Position numbers and translations under genes: made by a program | Shown here: positions 55,825 through 64,000 of the stretch, in pieces | Numbering within the stretch: position 1 is the first letter of the stretch | Layout: the number at the start of each line of letters is the position of its first letter | Origin: Delphinus delphis | Taxonomy: Eukaryota > Chordata > Mammalia > Artiodactyla > Delphinidae | Assembly (NCBI RefSeq): GCF_949987515.2 | Contig: NC_082684.1 | Span: 15,429,701-15,493,700, forward strand | DNA length: 64,000 bases | Reading direction: 5' to 3' | Notes under the pieces: model-generated | What the model was told of the DNA's origin: nothing | What the model saw: the letters and a program-made list of their open reading frames with translations, nothing else | Database searches by the model: none

Positions 55825-57579
55825 CTTTTTCACAACGGGTTTGCCGCCAGGATAGAGGTGTCGTGAAAACCACCGCTAAACCTAAGCAAAAATGGGAAAG
55901 GAGAAGACGCACATCAACATCGTCGTCATCGGACACGTAGATTCCGGGAAGTCCACCACTACTGGCCATCTGATCTACAAATGTAGTGGGATCGACAAGA
56001 GAACTATTGAAAAGTTCGAGAAGGAGACTGCCGAGATGGGGAAGGGCTCCTTCAGGTATGCCCGGGTCTTGGACAAACTGAAAGCTGAACGCGAGCGTGG
56101 CATCACCATTGATATATCCCTATGGAAATTCGAGACCAGCGAGTACTATGTGACCATCATTGATGCCCCAGGACACAGAGACTTCATCAAAAGCATGATT
56201 ACAGGCACATCCCAGGCTGACTGTGCTGTCCTGATTGTTGCTGCTGGTGTTGGTGAATTTGAAGCAGGTATTTCCAAGAATGGGCAGACCCGTGAGCATG
56301 CCCTTCTGGCCTACACTCTGGGTGTGAAACAACTAATTGTTGGAGTTAACAAAATGGATTCCACCGAGCCACCCTACAGCCGGAAGAGATACGAGGAACT
56401 TGTAAAGGAAGTCAGCACCTACACTAAGAAAATTGGCTACAATCCCGACACAGCAGCATTTGTGCCAGTTTCTGGCTGGAGTGGTGAAAACATCCTGGAG
56501 CCAAGTGCTAACATGCTGTGGTTCAAGAGATGGAGAGTCACCCATAAGGATGGCAGTGCCAGTGGAACCACACTGCTTGAAGCTCTGGATTGCATCCTGC
56601 CACCAACTCGCCCAGCTGACAAACCCTTGCGTTTGCCCCTCCAGGACATCTACAAAATTGGTGGTATTGGCACTGTCCCTGTGGGTCGAGTGGAGACAGG
56701 TGTTCTCAAACCTGGCCTGGTGGTCACCTTTGCTCCAGTCAATGTGACAACTGAAGTGAAGTTTGTTGAAATGCACCATGAAGCTTTGAGTGAAGCCCTT
56801 CCTGGGGACAATGTGGGCTTCAATGTCAAGAACGTGTCTGTCAAAGATGTTCGTCGTGGCAATGTGGCTGGTGAGAGCAAAAATGACCCACCAATGGAAG
56901 CAGCTGGCTTCACAGCTCAGGTGATTATCTTGAACCATCCAGGCCAAATCAGTGCTGGCTGTGCACCTGTGCTGGATTGTCACACAGCTCACATTGCCTG
57001 CAAATTTGCTGAGCTGAAGGAGAAGATTGATCGTCATTCTGGGAAAAACCTGGAAGATGGCCCCAAATTCTTGAAATCTGGTGATGCTGCCATCGTTGAT
57101 ACGGTTCCTGGCAAACCCATGGGTGTTGAGAGCTTCTCTGACTGTCCTCCTCTGGGCCGCTTTGCTGTTTGTGACATGAGACAGACGGTTGCTGTGGGTG
57201 TCATCAAAGCAGTGGACAAGAAGGCAGCTGGAGCTGGCAAGGTCACCAAGTCTGCCCAGAAAGCTCAGAAGGCTAAATGAATATTATCCCCAATATCTGC
57301 TACCCCAGTCTTAATCAGTGGTGGAAGAATGGTCTCAGGACTGTTTGTCTCAATTGGCCATTTAAGTTTAATAGCAAAAGACTGGTTAATGATAACAATG
57401 CATCGTAAAACCTTCAGAAGGAAAGGAGAATGTGTTGTGGACCATTTGTTTTGTGTGTGGCAGTTTTAAGTTATTAGTTTTTAAACTCAGTACTTTTTAA
57501 TGGAAACAACTTGACCAAAAATCTGTCACAGAATTTGAGACCCATTAAAAAAGTTTAATGAGAAAAAAAAAGAAAAAAA
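55825..57579 (+). pseudogene. EEF1A1: Full-length EEF1A1 processed retrocopy with intact 462-codon frame
   Basis: Intronless copy of translation elongation factor 1-alpha 1 mRNA. It starts at the 5' TOP sequence CTTTTTCACAACGG, continues through the short 5' UTR, a complete frame at 55892-57280 ([20 protein letters not shown] to KAQKAK) and the known EEF1A1 3' UTR, and ends in an A-rich tail. The GTP-binding motifs GHVDSGKS (14-21), DAPG (91-94), NKMD (153-156) and SGW (194-196) are intact. Length equals the parent. About 30 residues differ from the human protein as I recall it, several of them CpG-type or transition losses (W58R, Y357C, Y418C, R382H, R427C), and the METTL13 methylation site K55 is Arg. 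No promoter of its own is apparent. I regard it as a retropseudogene that happens to stay open; expression is untested. Confidence 0.95.
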
Positions 57580-57593
57580 AATGGACACTTACG
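57579..57593 (+). repeat. 3' target-site duplication of the EEF1A1 retrocopy
   Basis: AAATGGACACTTACG follows the tail of the retrocopy and pairs with 55809-55823. Its first bases merge with the A-rich tail. Confidence 0.85.
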
Positions 57594-58350
57594 TGTTAAA
57601 TGTAGATTAAACTGATGAAACAAATGAGAGTGTTAATTTGTAGATAGAGAGCGATGGAAAGCAAAACCTTAAATGTTCACAAAGCATGGTTCAGCTTTAC
57701 CTACCTCAAACTGGCCACCCACTGGTATCTACCCATTCTAGCCCACTTATCCTGTGGTTAAAGCATGCACTGCTGCCCACCAAGTCATCACTGAGCTATA
57801 GCTGTGGCCAAGCATGCCTGCCTTTTCATCTCTCCAGTAGAACAAGCATTTTGGGACCATGAACCTTCCACCTCTGAACTTGCTTGTTTGCCCTCAACTC
57901 GTTCTTATAACCACACAATCTGTGGTGTAGGCAGTTGAGGCAAAGGGTCAGGATATAGGAGCCTTAAGTGACCCACAAGTAGTGTGGTCATTCTACCTGC
58001 TTTCACTAAATGTCTTAACCTACCTAATCTCTTTCCTCTTGCTTCTCACTGTATGTTTTAAGTAGATTTAACAAACAAAATGATTTGAGCATCTTAATTT
58101 TGTTTATGAGCATTTCAGTTCCAGGACCTCTGGGATAGCCTGCTAGGTTGTATACTTAGAGGCCACCATAGCATTTCCCTACTACGTATAATATGGGGGT
58201 GATGCTGCTGCTGAGGAGGAGGGTTATGATGACAATGATGATGATAATAGTAAATATTTTATGGGAAGGTTGTAGAGATCAAGTCAATTTAATTCAAGTA
58301 AGGCATAATTACATTGTCTTTTCAAAGAACATACAGACTCGAAAAAATGT
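57594..58350. other. Intergenic gap between the retrocopy and the L1
   Basis: AT-rich sequence with MIR- or L2-like traces at best. A short GAT/GCT-rich stretch (58200-58250) gives chance frames. No gene seen. Confidence 0.5.
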
Positions 58351-60049
58351 CCTGGACTTCCGGGAAGATGGCAGAAGAGTAAGACGCGGAGATCACCTTC
58401 CTCTCCACAGATACACCAGAAATACATCTACGCGTGGAACAACTCCTACAGAACACCTACTGAACGCTGGCAGAAGACCTCAGACCTCCCAAAAGGCAAG
58501 GAACCCCCCACGTACCTGGTTAGGGCAAAAGAAAAAACTAAACAGAGACAAAAGGATAGGGACGGGTCCTGCACCAGCGGGAGAGAGCTGTGAAGGAGGA
58601 AAAGTGTCCACACACTAGGAAGCCCCTTCGCGGGTGGAGACTTCGGGAGGCGGAGTGGGGGAGCTTGGGAGCCGCGGAGGAGAGCACAGCAACAGGGGTG
58701 CGGAGGGCAAAGCGGACAGATTCCAGCGCAGAGGATCGGGCCGACCGGCACTCACCAGCCGAGAGGCTTGTCTGCTCGCCCGCCGGGGCGGGCGGGACTG
58801 GGAGCTGAGGCTCCGGCTTTTGTCGGAGCGCCGGGAGAGGACTGAGGTTGGCGGCGTGAACACAGCCTGCAGGGCGTTGGTGCGCCGCGGCTGGCTGGGA
58901 GAGAGTCCGGGGAGAGGTCTGGACCTGCCGAAGAGGCAAGAGACTTTTACGTCCCTCTTTGTTTCCTGGTGCACGAGGAGAGGGGATTAAGAACGCTGCT
59001 TGAGAGAGCTCCAGGGACGGGCGCGAGCCGCGGCTAAGAGTGCGGAGCCCAGAGACGGACATGGGACGCTAAGGCCGCTGCTGCCGCCGCCAGGAGGCCT
59101 GTGTGCGAACACAGGTCACTAGCCACACGCCCTTCCGGGGAGCCTGTGCAGCCCGCCACTGCCAGGGTCCCGGGATCCAGGGACGGCTCCCCGGGAGAGC
59201 GCACGGCGCGCCTCAGGCTGCAGCGTCACGCCGGCCTCTGCCACTGCAGGCCCGCCCCGCACTCCGTGACCCTCCCTACCCCCCCGGCCTGGGTGAGCCA
59301 GAGCCTCCGAATCAGCGGCTCCTTTAACCTCGTCCTGTCTGAGCAAAGAACAGACGCCCTCCGGCGACCTACACGCACAGGCGGGGCCAAATCCAAAGCT
59401 GAGCCCCTGGGAACTGTCAGAACAAAGAAGAGAAAGGGAAATCTCTCCCAGCAGCCTCAGAAGCAGCGGATTAAAGCTCCACAATCAACTTGATATACCC
59501 TGCATCTGTGGAATACCTGAATACACAACGAATCATTCCAAATTAAGGAGCCCTGTGGATGAAAGGCTCTTGGTGCTGCAGCCAGGAGTCAGTGCTGTGC
59601 CTCTGAGGTGGGAGAGCCAACTTCAGGACACTGGTCCACAAGAGGCCTCCCAGCTGCACATAATATCAAACAGCAAAAATCTCCGAGAGATCTCCATCTC
59701 AACGCCAGCAGCCAGCTTCACTCAACGACCAGCAAGCCACAGGGCTGGACATCCTATGCCAAACAACTAGCAAGACAGGAACACAACCCCACCCATTAGC
59801 AGGGAGGCTGCCCAACATCATAGTAAGTCTACAGACACCCCAAAACACACCACCAGACGTGGACCTGCCCACCAGAAAGACAAGATCCAGCCTCATCCAC
59901 CAGAACACAGGCACTAGTACCCTCCACCAGGAAACCTACACAACCCACTGAACCAACCTTAGCCACTGGGGACAGACACAAAAAACAACAGGAACTACGA
60001 ACCTTCAGCCTGCAAAAAAGGAGACCCCAAACACAGTAAGATAAGCAAA
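58351..60049 (+). promoter_or_regulatory. L1 5' UTR and internal promoter
   Basis: GC-rich stretch of about 1.7 kb with dense CpG (for example 58640-58800 and 59020-59230). It precedes ORF1 in full-length cetartiodactyl L1 and would hold the element's RNA polymerase II promoter. Several frames of 70-170 codons on both strands arise from the base composition and are not genes. Confidence 0.8.
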
Positions 60050-60955
60050 ATGAAAAGACAGAAAAACACACAGCAGATGAAGGAGCAAGATAAAAACCCA
60101 CCAGACCTAACAAATGAAGAGGAAATAGGCAGTCTACCTGAAAAAGAATTCAGAATAATGATAGTAAGGTTGATCCGAAATCTTGGAGATAGAATGGACA
60201 ATAGAATGGACAAATTGCAAGAATCAGTTAACAAGGACCTAGAAGAACTAAAGATGAAGCAAGCAACGATGAACAACACAATAAATGAAATTAAAAGTAC
60301 TCTAGATGGGATCAATAGCAGAATAACTGAGGCAGAAGAACGGATAAGTGACCTGGAAGATAAAATAGTGGAAATAACTACTGCAGAGCAGAATAAAGAA
60401 AAAAGAATGAAAAGAAATGAGGACAGTCTCAGAGACCTCTGGGACAACATTAAACGCACCAACATTCGAATTATAGGGGTTCCAGAAGAGGAAGAGAAAA
60501 AGAAAGGGACTGAGAAAATATTTGAAGAGATTATAGTTGAAAACTTCCCTAATATGGGAAAAGAAATCGTTAATCAAGTCCAGGAAGCACAGAGAGTCCC
60601 ATACAGGATAAATCCAAGGAGAAATACGCCAAGACACATATTAATCAAATTGTCAAAAAATAAATACAAAGAAAACATATTAAAAGCAGCAAGGGAAAAA
60701 CAACAAATAACACACAAGGGAATCCCCATAAGGTTAACAGCTGATCTTTCAGCAGAAACTCTGCAAGCCAGAAGGGAGTGGCAGGACATATTGAAAGTGT
60801 TGAAGGAGAAAAACCTGCAACCAAGATTACTCTACCCAGCAAGGATCTCATTCAGATTTGATGGAGAAATTAAAACCTTTACAGACAAGCAAAAGCTGAG
60901 AGAGTTCAGCACCACCAAACCAGCTCTACAACAACTGCTAAAGGAACTTCTCTAG
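60050..60955 (+). CDS. L1 ORF1p, RNA-binding chaperone, intact 301 aa
   Basis: The L1 ORF1 protein trimerises, binds L1 RNA and forms the RNP needed for retrotransposition. The frame opens [20 protein letters not shown] and ends [11 protein letters not shown] coiled coil of heptad-like L, I and M residues covers about 35-125 ([20 protein letters not shown] region). An RRM-like domain follows ([28 protein letters not shown]), then the C-terminal domain with the family signature [17 protein letters not shown] and YPARISFRF. It is a little shorter than human ORF1p (338 aa), with a shorter N-terminal part, as expected for this lineage. No stop or frameshift. Confidence 0.95.
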   Translation: MKRQKNTQQMKEQDKNPPDLTNEEEIGSLPEKEFRIMIVRLIRNLGDRMDNRMDKLQESVNKDLEELKMKQATMNNTINEIKSTLDGINSRITEAEERISDLEDKIVEITTAEQNKEKRMKRNEDSLRDLWDNIKRTNIRIIGVPEEEEKKKGTEKIFEEIIVENFPNMGKEIVNQVQEAQRVPYRINPRRNTPRHILIKLSKNKYKENILKAAREKQQITHKGIPIRLTADLSAETLQARREWQDILKVLKEKNLQPRLLYPARISFRFDGEIKTFTDKQKLREFSTTKPALQQLLKELL

Positions 60956-61013
60956 GCAAGAAACACAAAAGAAGGAAAGGACCTACAATAACGAACCCAA
61001 AACAATTAAGAAA

Positions 61014-64000
61014 ATGGGAATAGGAACACACATATCGATAATTACCTTAAATGTAAATGGACTAAATGCTCCCACCAAAAGACACAGATTGGCTGAATGG
61101 ATACAAAAACAAGACCCATATATTTGCTGTCTACAAGAGACCCACTTCAGACCTAGAGACACATACAGACTGAAAGTAAGGGGATGGAAAAAGGTATTTC
61201 ATGCAAATGGAAACCAAAAGAAAGCTGGAGTAGCAATTCTCATATCAGACAAAATAGACTTTAAACCAAAGACTATTAGAAGAGACAAAGAAGGACACTA
61301 CATAATGATCAAGGGATCGATCCAAGAGGAAGATATAACAATTGTAAATATTTATGCACCCAACATAGGTGCACCTCAATACATAAGGCAAATACTGACA
61401 ACCATAAAAGGGGAAATCGACAGTAACACATTCATAGTAGGGGACTTTAACACCCCACTTTCACCAATGGACAGATCATCCAAAATGAAAATAAATAAGG
61501 AAACACAAGCTTTAAATGATACATTAAACGAGATGGAGTTAATTGATATTTATAGGACATTCCATCCAAAAACAACAGAATACACATTTTTCTCAAGTGC
61601 TCATGGAACATTCTCCAGGATAGATCATATCTTGGGTCACAAATCAAGCCTTGGTAAATTTAAGAAAATGGAAATTGTATCAAGTATCTTTTCTGACCAC
61701 AACGCCATGAGACTAGATATCAATTACAGGAAAAGATCTGTAAAAAATACAAACACATGGAGGCTAAACAATACACTACTTAATAATGAAGTGATCACTG
61801 AAGAAATCAAAGAGGAAATCAAAAAATACCTAGAAACAAATGACAATGGAGACACAACGACCCAAAACCTGTGGGATGCAGCAAAAGCAGTTCTAAGGGG
61901 GAAGTTTATAGCAATACAAGCCCACCTTAAGAAGCAGGAAACATCTCGAATAAACAACCTAACCTTGCACCTCAAGCAATTAGAGAAAGAAGAACAAAAA
62001 AACCCCAAAGCTAGCAGAAGGAAAGAAATCATAAAAATCAGATCAGAAATAAATGAAAAAGAAATGAAGGAAACAATAGCAAAGATCAATAAAACTAAAA
62101 GCTGGTTCTTTGAGAAGATAAACAAAATAGATAAACCACTAGCCAGACTCATTAAGAAAAAAAGGGAGAAGACTCAAATCAATAGAATTAGAAATGAAAA
62201 AGGAGAGGTAACAACTGACACTGCAGAAATAAAAGAGATCATGAGAGATTACTACAAGCAACTCTATGCCAATAAAATGGACAATCTGGAAGAAATGGAC
62301 AAATTCTTAGAAATGCACAACCTGCCAAGACTGAATCAGGAAGAAATAGAAAATATGAACAGACCAATCACAAGCACTGAAATTGAAACTGTGATTAAAA
62401 CTCTTCCAACAAAGAAAAGCCCAGGACCAGATGGCTTCACAGGCGAATTCTATCAAACATTTAGAGAAGAGCTAACACCTATCCTTCTCAAACTCTTCCA
62501 AAATATAGCAGAGGGAGGAACACTCCCAAACTCCTTCTACGAGGCCACCATCACCTTGATACCAAAACCAGACAAGGATGTCACAAAGAAAGAAAACTAC
62601 AGGCCAATATCACTGATGAACATAGATGCAAAAATCCTCAACAAAATACTAGCAAATAGAATCCAACAGCACATTAAAAGGATCATACACCATGATCAAG
62701 TGGGGTTTATTCCAGGAATGCAAGGATTCTTCAATATACGCAAATCTATCAATGTGATAAACCATATTAACAAACTGAAGGAGAAAAACCATATGATCAT
62801 CTCAATAGATGCAGAGAAAGCTTTTGACAAAATTCAACACCCATTTATGATAAAAACCCTGCAGAAAGTAGGCATAGAGGGAACTTTCCTCAACATAATA
62901 AAGGCCATATATGACAAGCCCACAGCAAACATCATCCTCAATGGTGAAAAACTGAAAGCATTTCCACTAAGATCAGGAACAAGACAAGGTTGCCCACTCT
63001 CACCACTCTTATTCAACATAGTTTTGGAAGTTTTAGCCACAGCAATCAGAGAAGAAAAGGAAATAAAAGGAATCCAAATCGGAAAAGAAGAAGTAAAGCT
63101 GTCACTGTTTGCAGATGACATGATCCTATACATAGAGAACCCTAAAGATGCTACCAGAAAACTACTAGAGCTAATCAATGAATTTGGTAAAGTGGCAGGA
63201 TACAAAATTAATGCACAGAAATCTCTGGCATTCCTATATACTAATGATGAAAAATCTGAAAGTGAAATCAAGAAAACACTCCCATTTACCATTGCAACAA
63301 AAAGAATAAAATATCTAGGAATAAACCTACCTAAGGAGACAAAAGATCTGTATGCAGAAAATTATAAGACACTGATGAAAGAAATTAAAGATGATACAAA
63401 TAGATGGAGAGATATACCATGTTCTTGGATTGGAAGAATCAACATTGTGAAAATGACTCTACTACCCAAAGCAATCCATAGATTCAATGCAATCCCTATC
63501 AAACTACCACTGGCATTTTTCACAGAACTAGAACAAAAAATTTTGCAATTTGTATGGAAACACAAAAGACCCCGAATAGCCAAAGCAATCTTGAGAACGA
63601 AAGAAGGAACTGGAGGAATCAGGCTCCCAGACTTCAGACTATACTACAAAGCTACAGTTATCAAAACGGTATGGTACTGGCACAAAAACAGAAATATAGA
63701 TCAATGGAACAGGATAGAAAGCCCAGAGATAAACCCACGCACATATGGTCACCTTATCTTTGACAAAGGAGGCAGAAATGTACCGTGGAGAAAGGACAGC
63801 CTATTCAATAAGTGGTGCTGGGAAAACTGGACAGCTACATGTAAAAGTATGAAGTTAGATCACTCCCTAACACCATACACAAAAATAAGCTCAAAATGGA
63901 TTAAAGACCTAAATGTAAGGCCAGAAACTATCAAACTCTTAGAGGAAAACATAGGCAGAACACTCTATGACATAAATCACAGCAAGATTCTTTCTGACCC
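61014..64000 (+). CDS. L1 ORF2p, endonuclease and reverse transcriptase, open to the window edge
   Basis: Encodes the L1 endonuclease and reverse transcriptase that nick target DNA and copy L1 RNA by target-primed reverse transcription. I read 995 codons in one frame from ATG 61014 with no stop; about 280 more codons are expected beyond the edge. Endonuclease motifs are present: [33 protein letters not shown] and SDHNAM, which carry the usual N, E, D, D/H and H catalytic residues. Reverse transcriptase motifs are present: [50 protein letters not shown] and [11 protein letters not shown] with the catalytic DD. Whether the C-terminal Cys-rich part is intact cannot be seen. Confidence 0.93.
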   Translation, partial: MGIGTHISIITLNVNGLNAPTKRHRLAEWIQKQDPYICCLQETHFRPRDTYRLKVRGWKKVFHANGNQKKAGVAILISDKIDFKPKTIRRDKEGHYIMIKGSIQEEDITIVNIYAPNIGAPQYIRQILTTIKGEIDSNTFIVGDFNTPLSPMDRSSKMKINKETQALNDTLNEMELIDIYRTFHPKTTEYTFFSSAHGTFSRIDHILGHKSSLGKFKKMEIVSSIFSDHNAMRLDINYRKRSVKNTNTWRLNNTLLNNEVITEEIKEEIKKYLETNDNGDTTTQNLWDAAKAVLRGKFIAIQAHLKKQETSRINNLTLHLKQLEKEEQKNPKASRRKEIIKIRSEINEKEMKETIAKINKTKSWFFEKINKIDKPLARLIKKKREKTQINRIRNEKGEVTTDTAEIKEIMRDYYKQLYANKMDNLEEMDKFLEMHNLPRLNQEEIENMNRPITSTEIETVIKTLPTKKSPGPDGFTGEFYQTFREELTPILLKLFQNIAEGGTLPNSFYEATITLIPKPDKDVTKKENYRPISLMNIDAKILNKILANRIQQHIKRIIHHDQVGFIPGMQGFFNIRKSINVINHINKLKEKNHMIISIDAEKAFDKIQHPFMIKTLQKVGIEGTFLNIIKAIYDKPTANIILNGEKLKAFPLRSGTRQGCPLSPLLFNIVLEVLATAIREEKEIKGIQIGKEEVKLSLFADDMILYIENPKDATRKLLELINEFGKVAGYKINAQKSLAFLYTNDEKSESEIKKTLPFTIATKRIKYLGINLPKETKDLYAENYKTLMKEIKDDTNRWRDIPCSWIGRINIVKMTLLPKAIHRFNAIPIKLPLAFFTELEQKILQFVWKHKRPRIAKAILRTKEGTGGIRLPDFRLYYKATVIKTVWYWHKNRNIDQWNRIESPEINPRTYGHLIFDKGGRNVPWRKDSLFNKWCWENWTATCKSMKLDHSLTPYTKISSKWIKDLNVRPETIKLLEENIGRTLYDINHSKILSD

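Larger units (their letters stand above)
58351..64000 (+). mobile_element. Full-length cetacean L1 retrotransposon, runs off the right edge
   Basis: Begins at about 58351 with the L1 promoter-type start GGACTTCCGGGAAGATGGC, followed by a 1.7-kb GC- and CpG-rich 5' UTR, ORF1 (60050-60955), a 58-bp spacer and ORF2 from 61014. The last part of ORF2, the 3' UTR and the 3' target-site duplication lie beyond 64000. No internal deletion, inversion or frameshift is visible. The element is in the same orientation as the EEF1A1 retrocopy and opposite to TTC8. The retained CpGs and open frames suggest a recent insertion. Confidence 0.93.

Noticed and set aside
56333..57037. 234-codon minus-strand frame
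   Set aside because: A shadow of the EEF1A1 retrocopy frame on the opposite strand.
58193..59493. Multiple 100-170 codon frames on both strands
   Set aside because: Composition-driven frames in or next to the L1 5' UTR; none matches an L1 or host protein.

Overview
The window is mammalian nuclear DNA, most likely from a cetacean. It carries many young tRNA-Glu-derived SINEs of the CHR class (Cetacea, hippopotamus, ruminants). The short form seen here, with the boxes 'gcggtacgcgggcc' and 'caccagggaagccc', is characteristic of whales and dolphins. Cetartiodactyl-type L1, ancient L2 and MIR copies, hAT and Tigger relics and MaLR LTRs fill the rest. Nothing bacterial or plasmid-like is present.

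The dominant gene is TTC8 (BBS8), a tetratricopeptide subunit of the ciliary BBSome. It lies on the minus strand and its coding sequence runs from the ATG at 52388 to the TGA at 1983. I placed all 15 coding exons, including the 30-nt exon 2A known as retina-specific in human and mouse. All junctions are GT/AG, and the exons add up to 1548 nt or 515 residues with no frameshift or internal stop. The 5' end lies in a GC-rich, CpG-rich promoter region. A 17-bp palindromic RFX-type X-box lies 319 bp upstream of the ATG, which fits a ciliary gene. The left 2 kb hold the probable 3' UTR and downstream sequence. From human 14q31 gene order I expect FOXN3 beyond the left edge and EML5 beyond the right, but neither is visible here.

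The introns are mostly repeats. Intron 9 (9235-17562) holds an L2 broken by a Tigger/MER2-like element, then a 5'-inverted (twin-primed) L1 carrying two SINEs and an MER1-like hAT, then two oppositely oriented MLT1-type LTRs, a second inverted L1 scrap, and an unexplained GC-rich island. Intron 7 (20103-27853) holds a 3.9-kb antisense L1. Intron 6 (27940-32639) holds what looks like the decayed remnant of an alternative TTC8 exon. Intron 1 (42735-52274) holds SINEs, a truncated L1 and a diverged direct duplication of about 220 bp.

Right of TTC8 come about 3 kb of intergenic sequence and then a full-length EEF1A1 retrocopy (55825-57579). It has the 5' TOP start, the 3' UTR, an A-rich tail and 15-bp target-site duplications, and its 462-codon frame is unbroken. 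From 58351 to the right edge lies an apparently full-length sense L1 with a CpG-rich 5' UTR, intact ORF1 (301 aa) and ORF2 open for 995 codons until the window ends. It is the best candidate here for a recently active element. I found no novel defence-like or operon-like system. The points most worth checking are the X-box, the fossil exon, the intact L1, the intact retrocopy and the intron-1 duplication.
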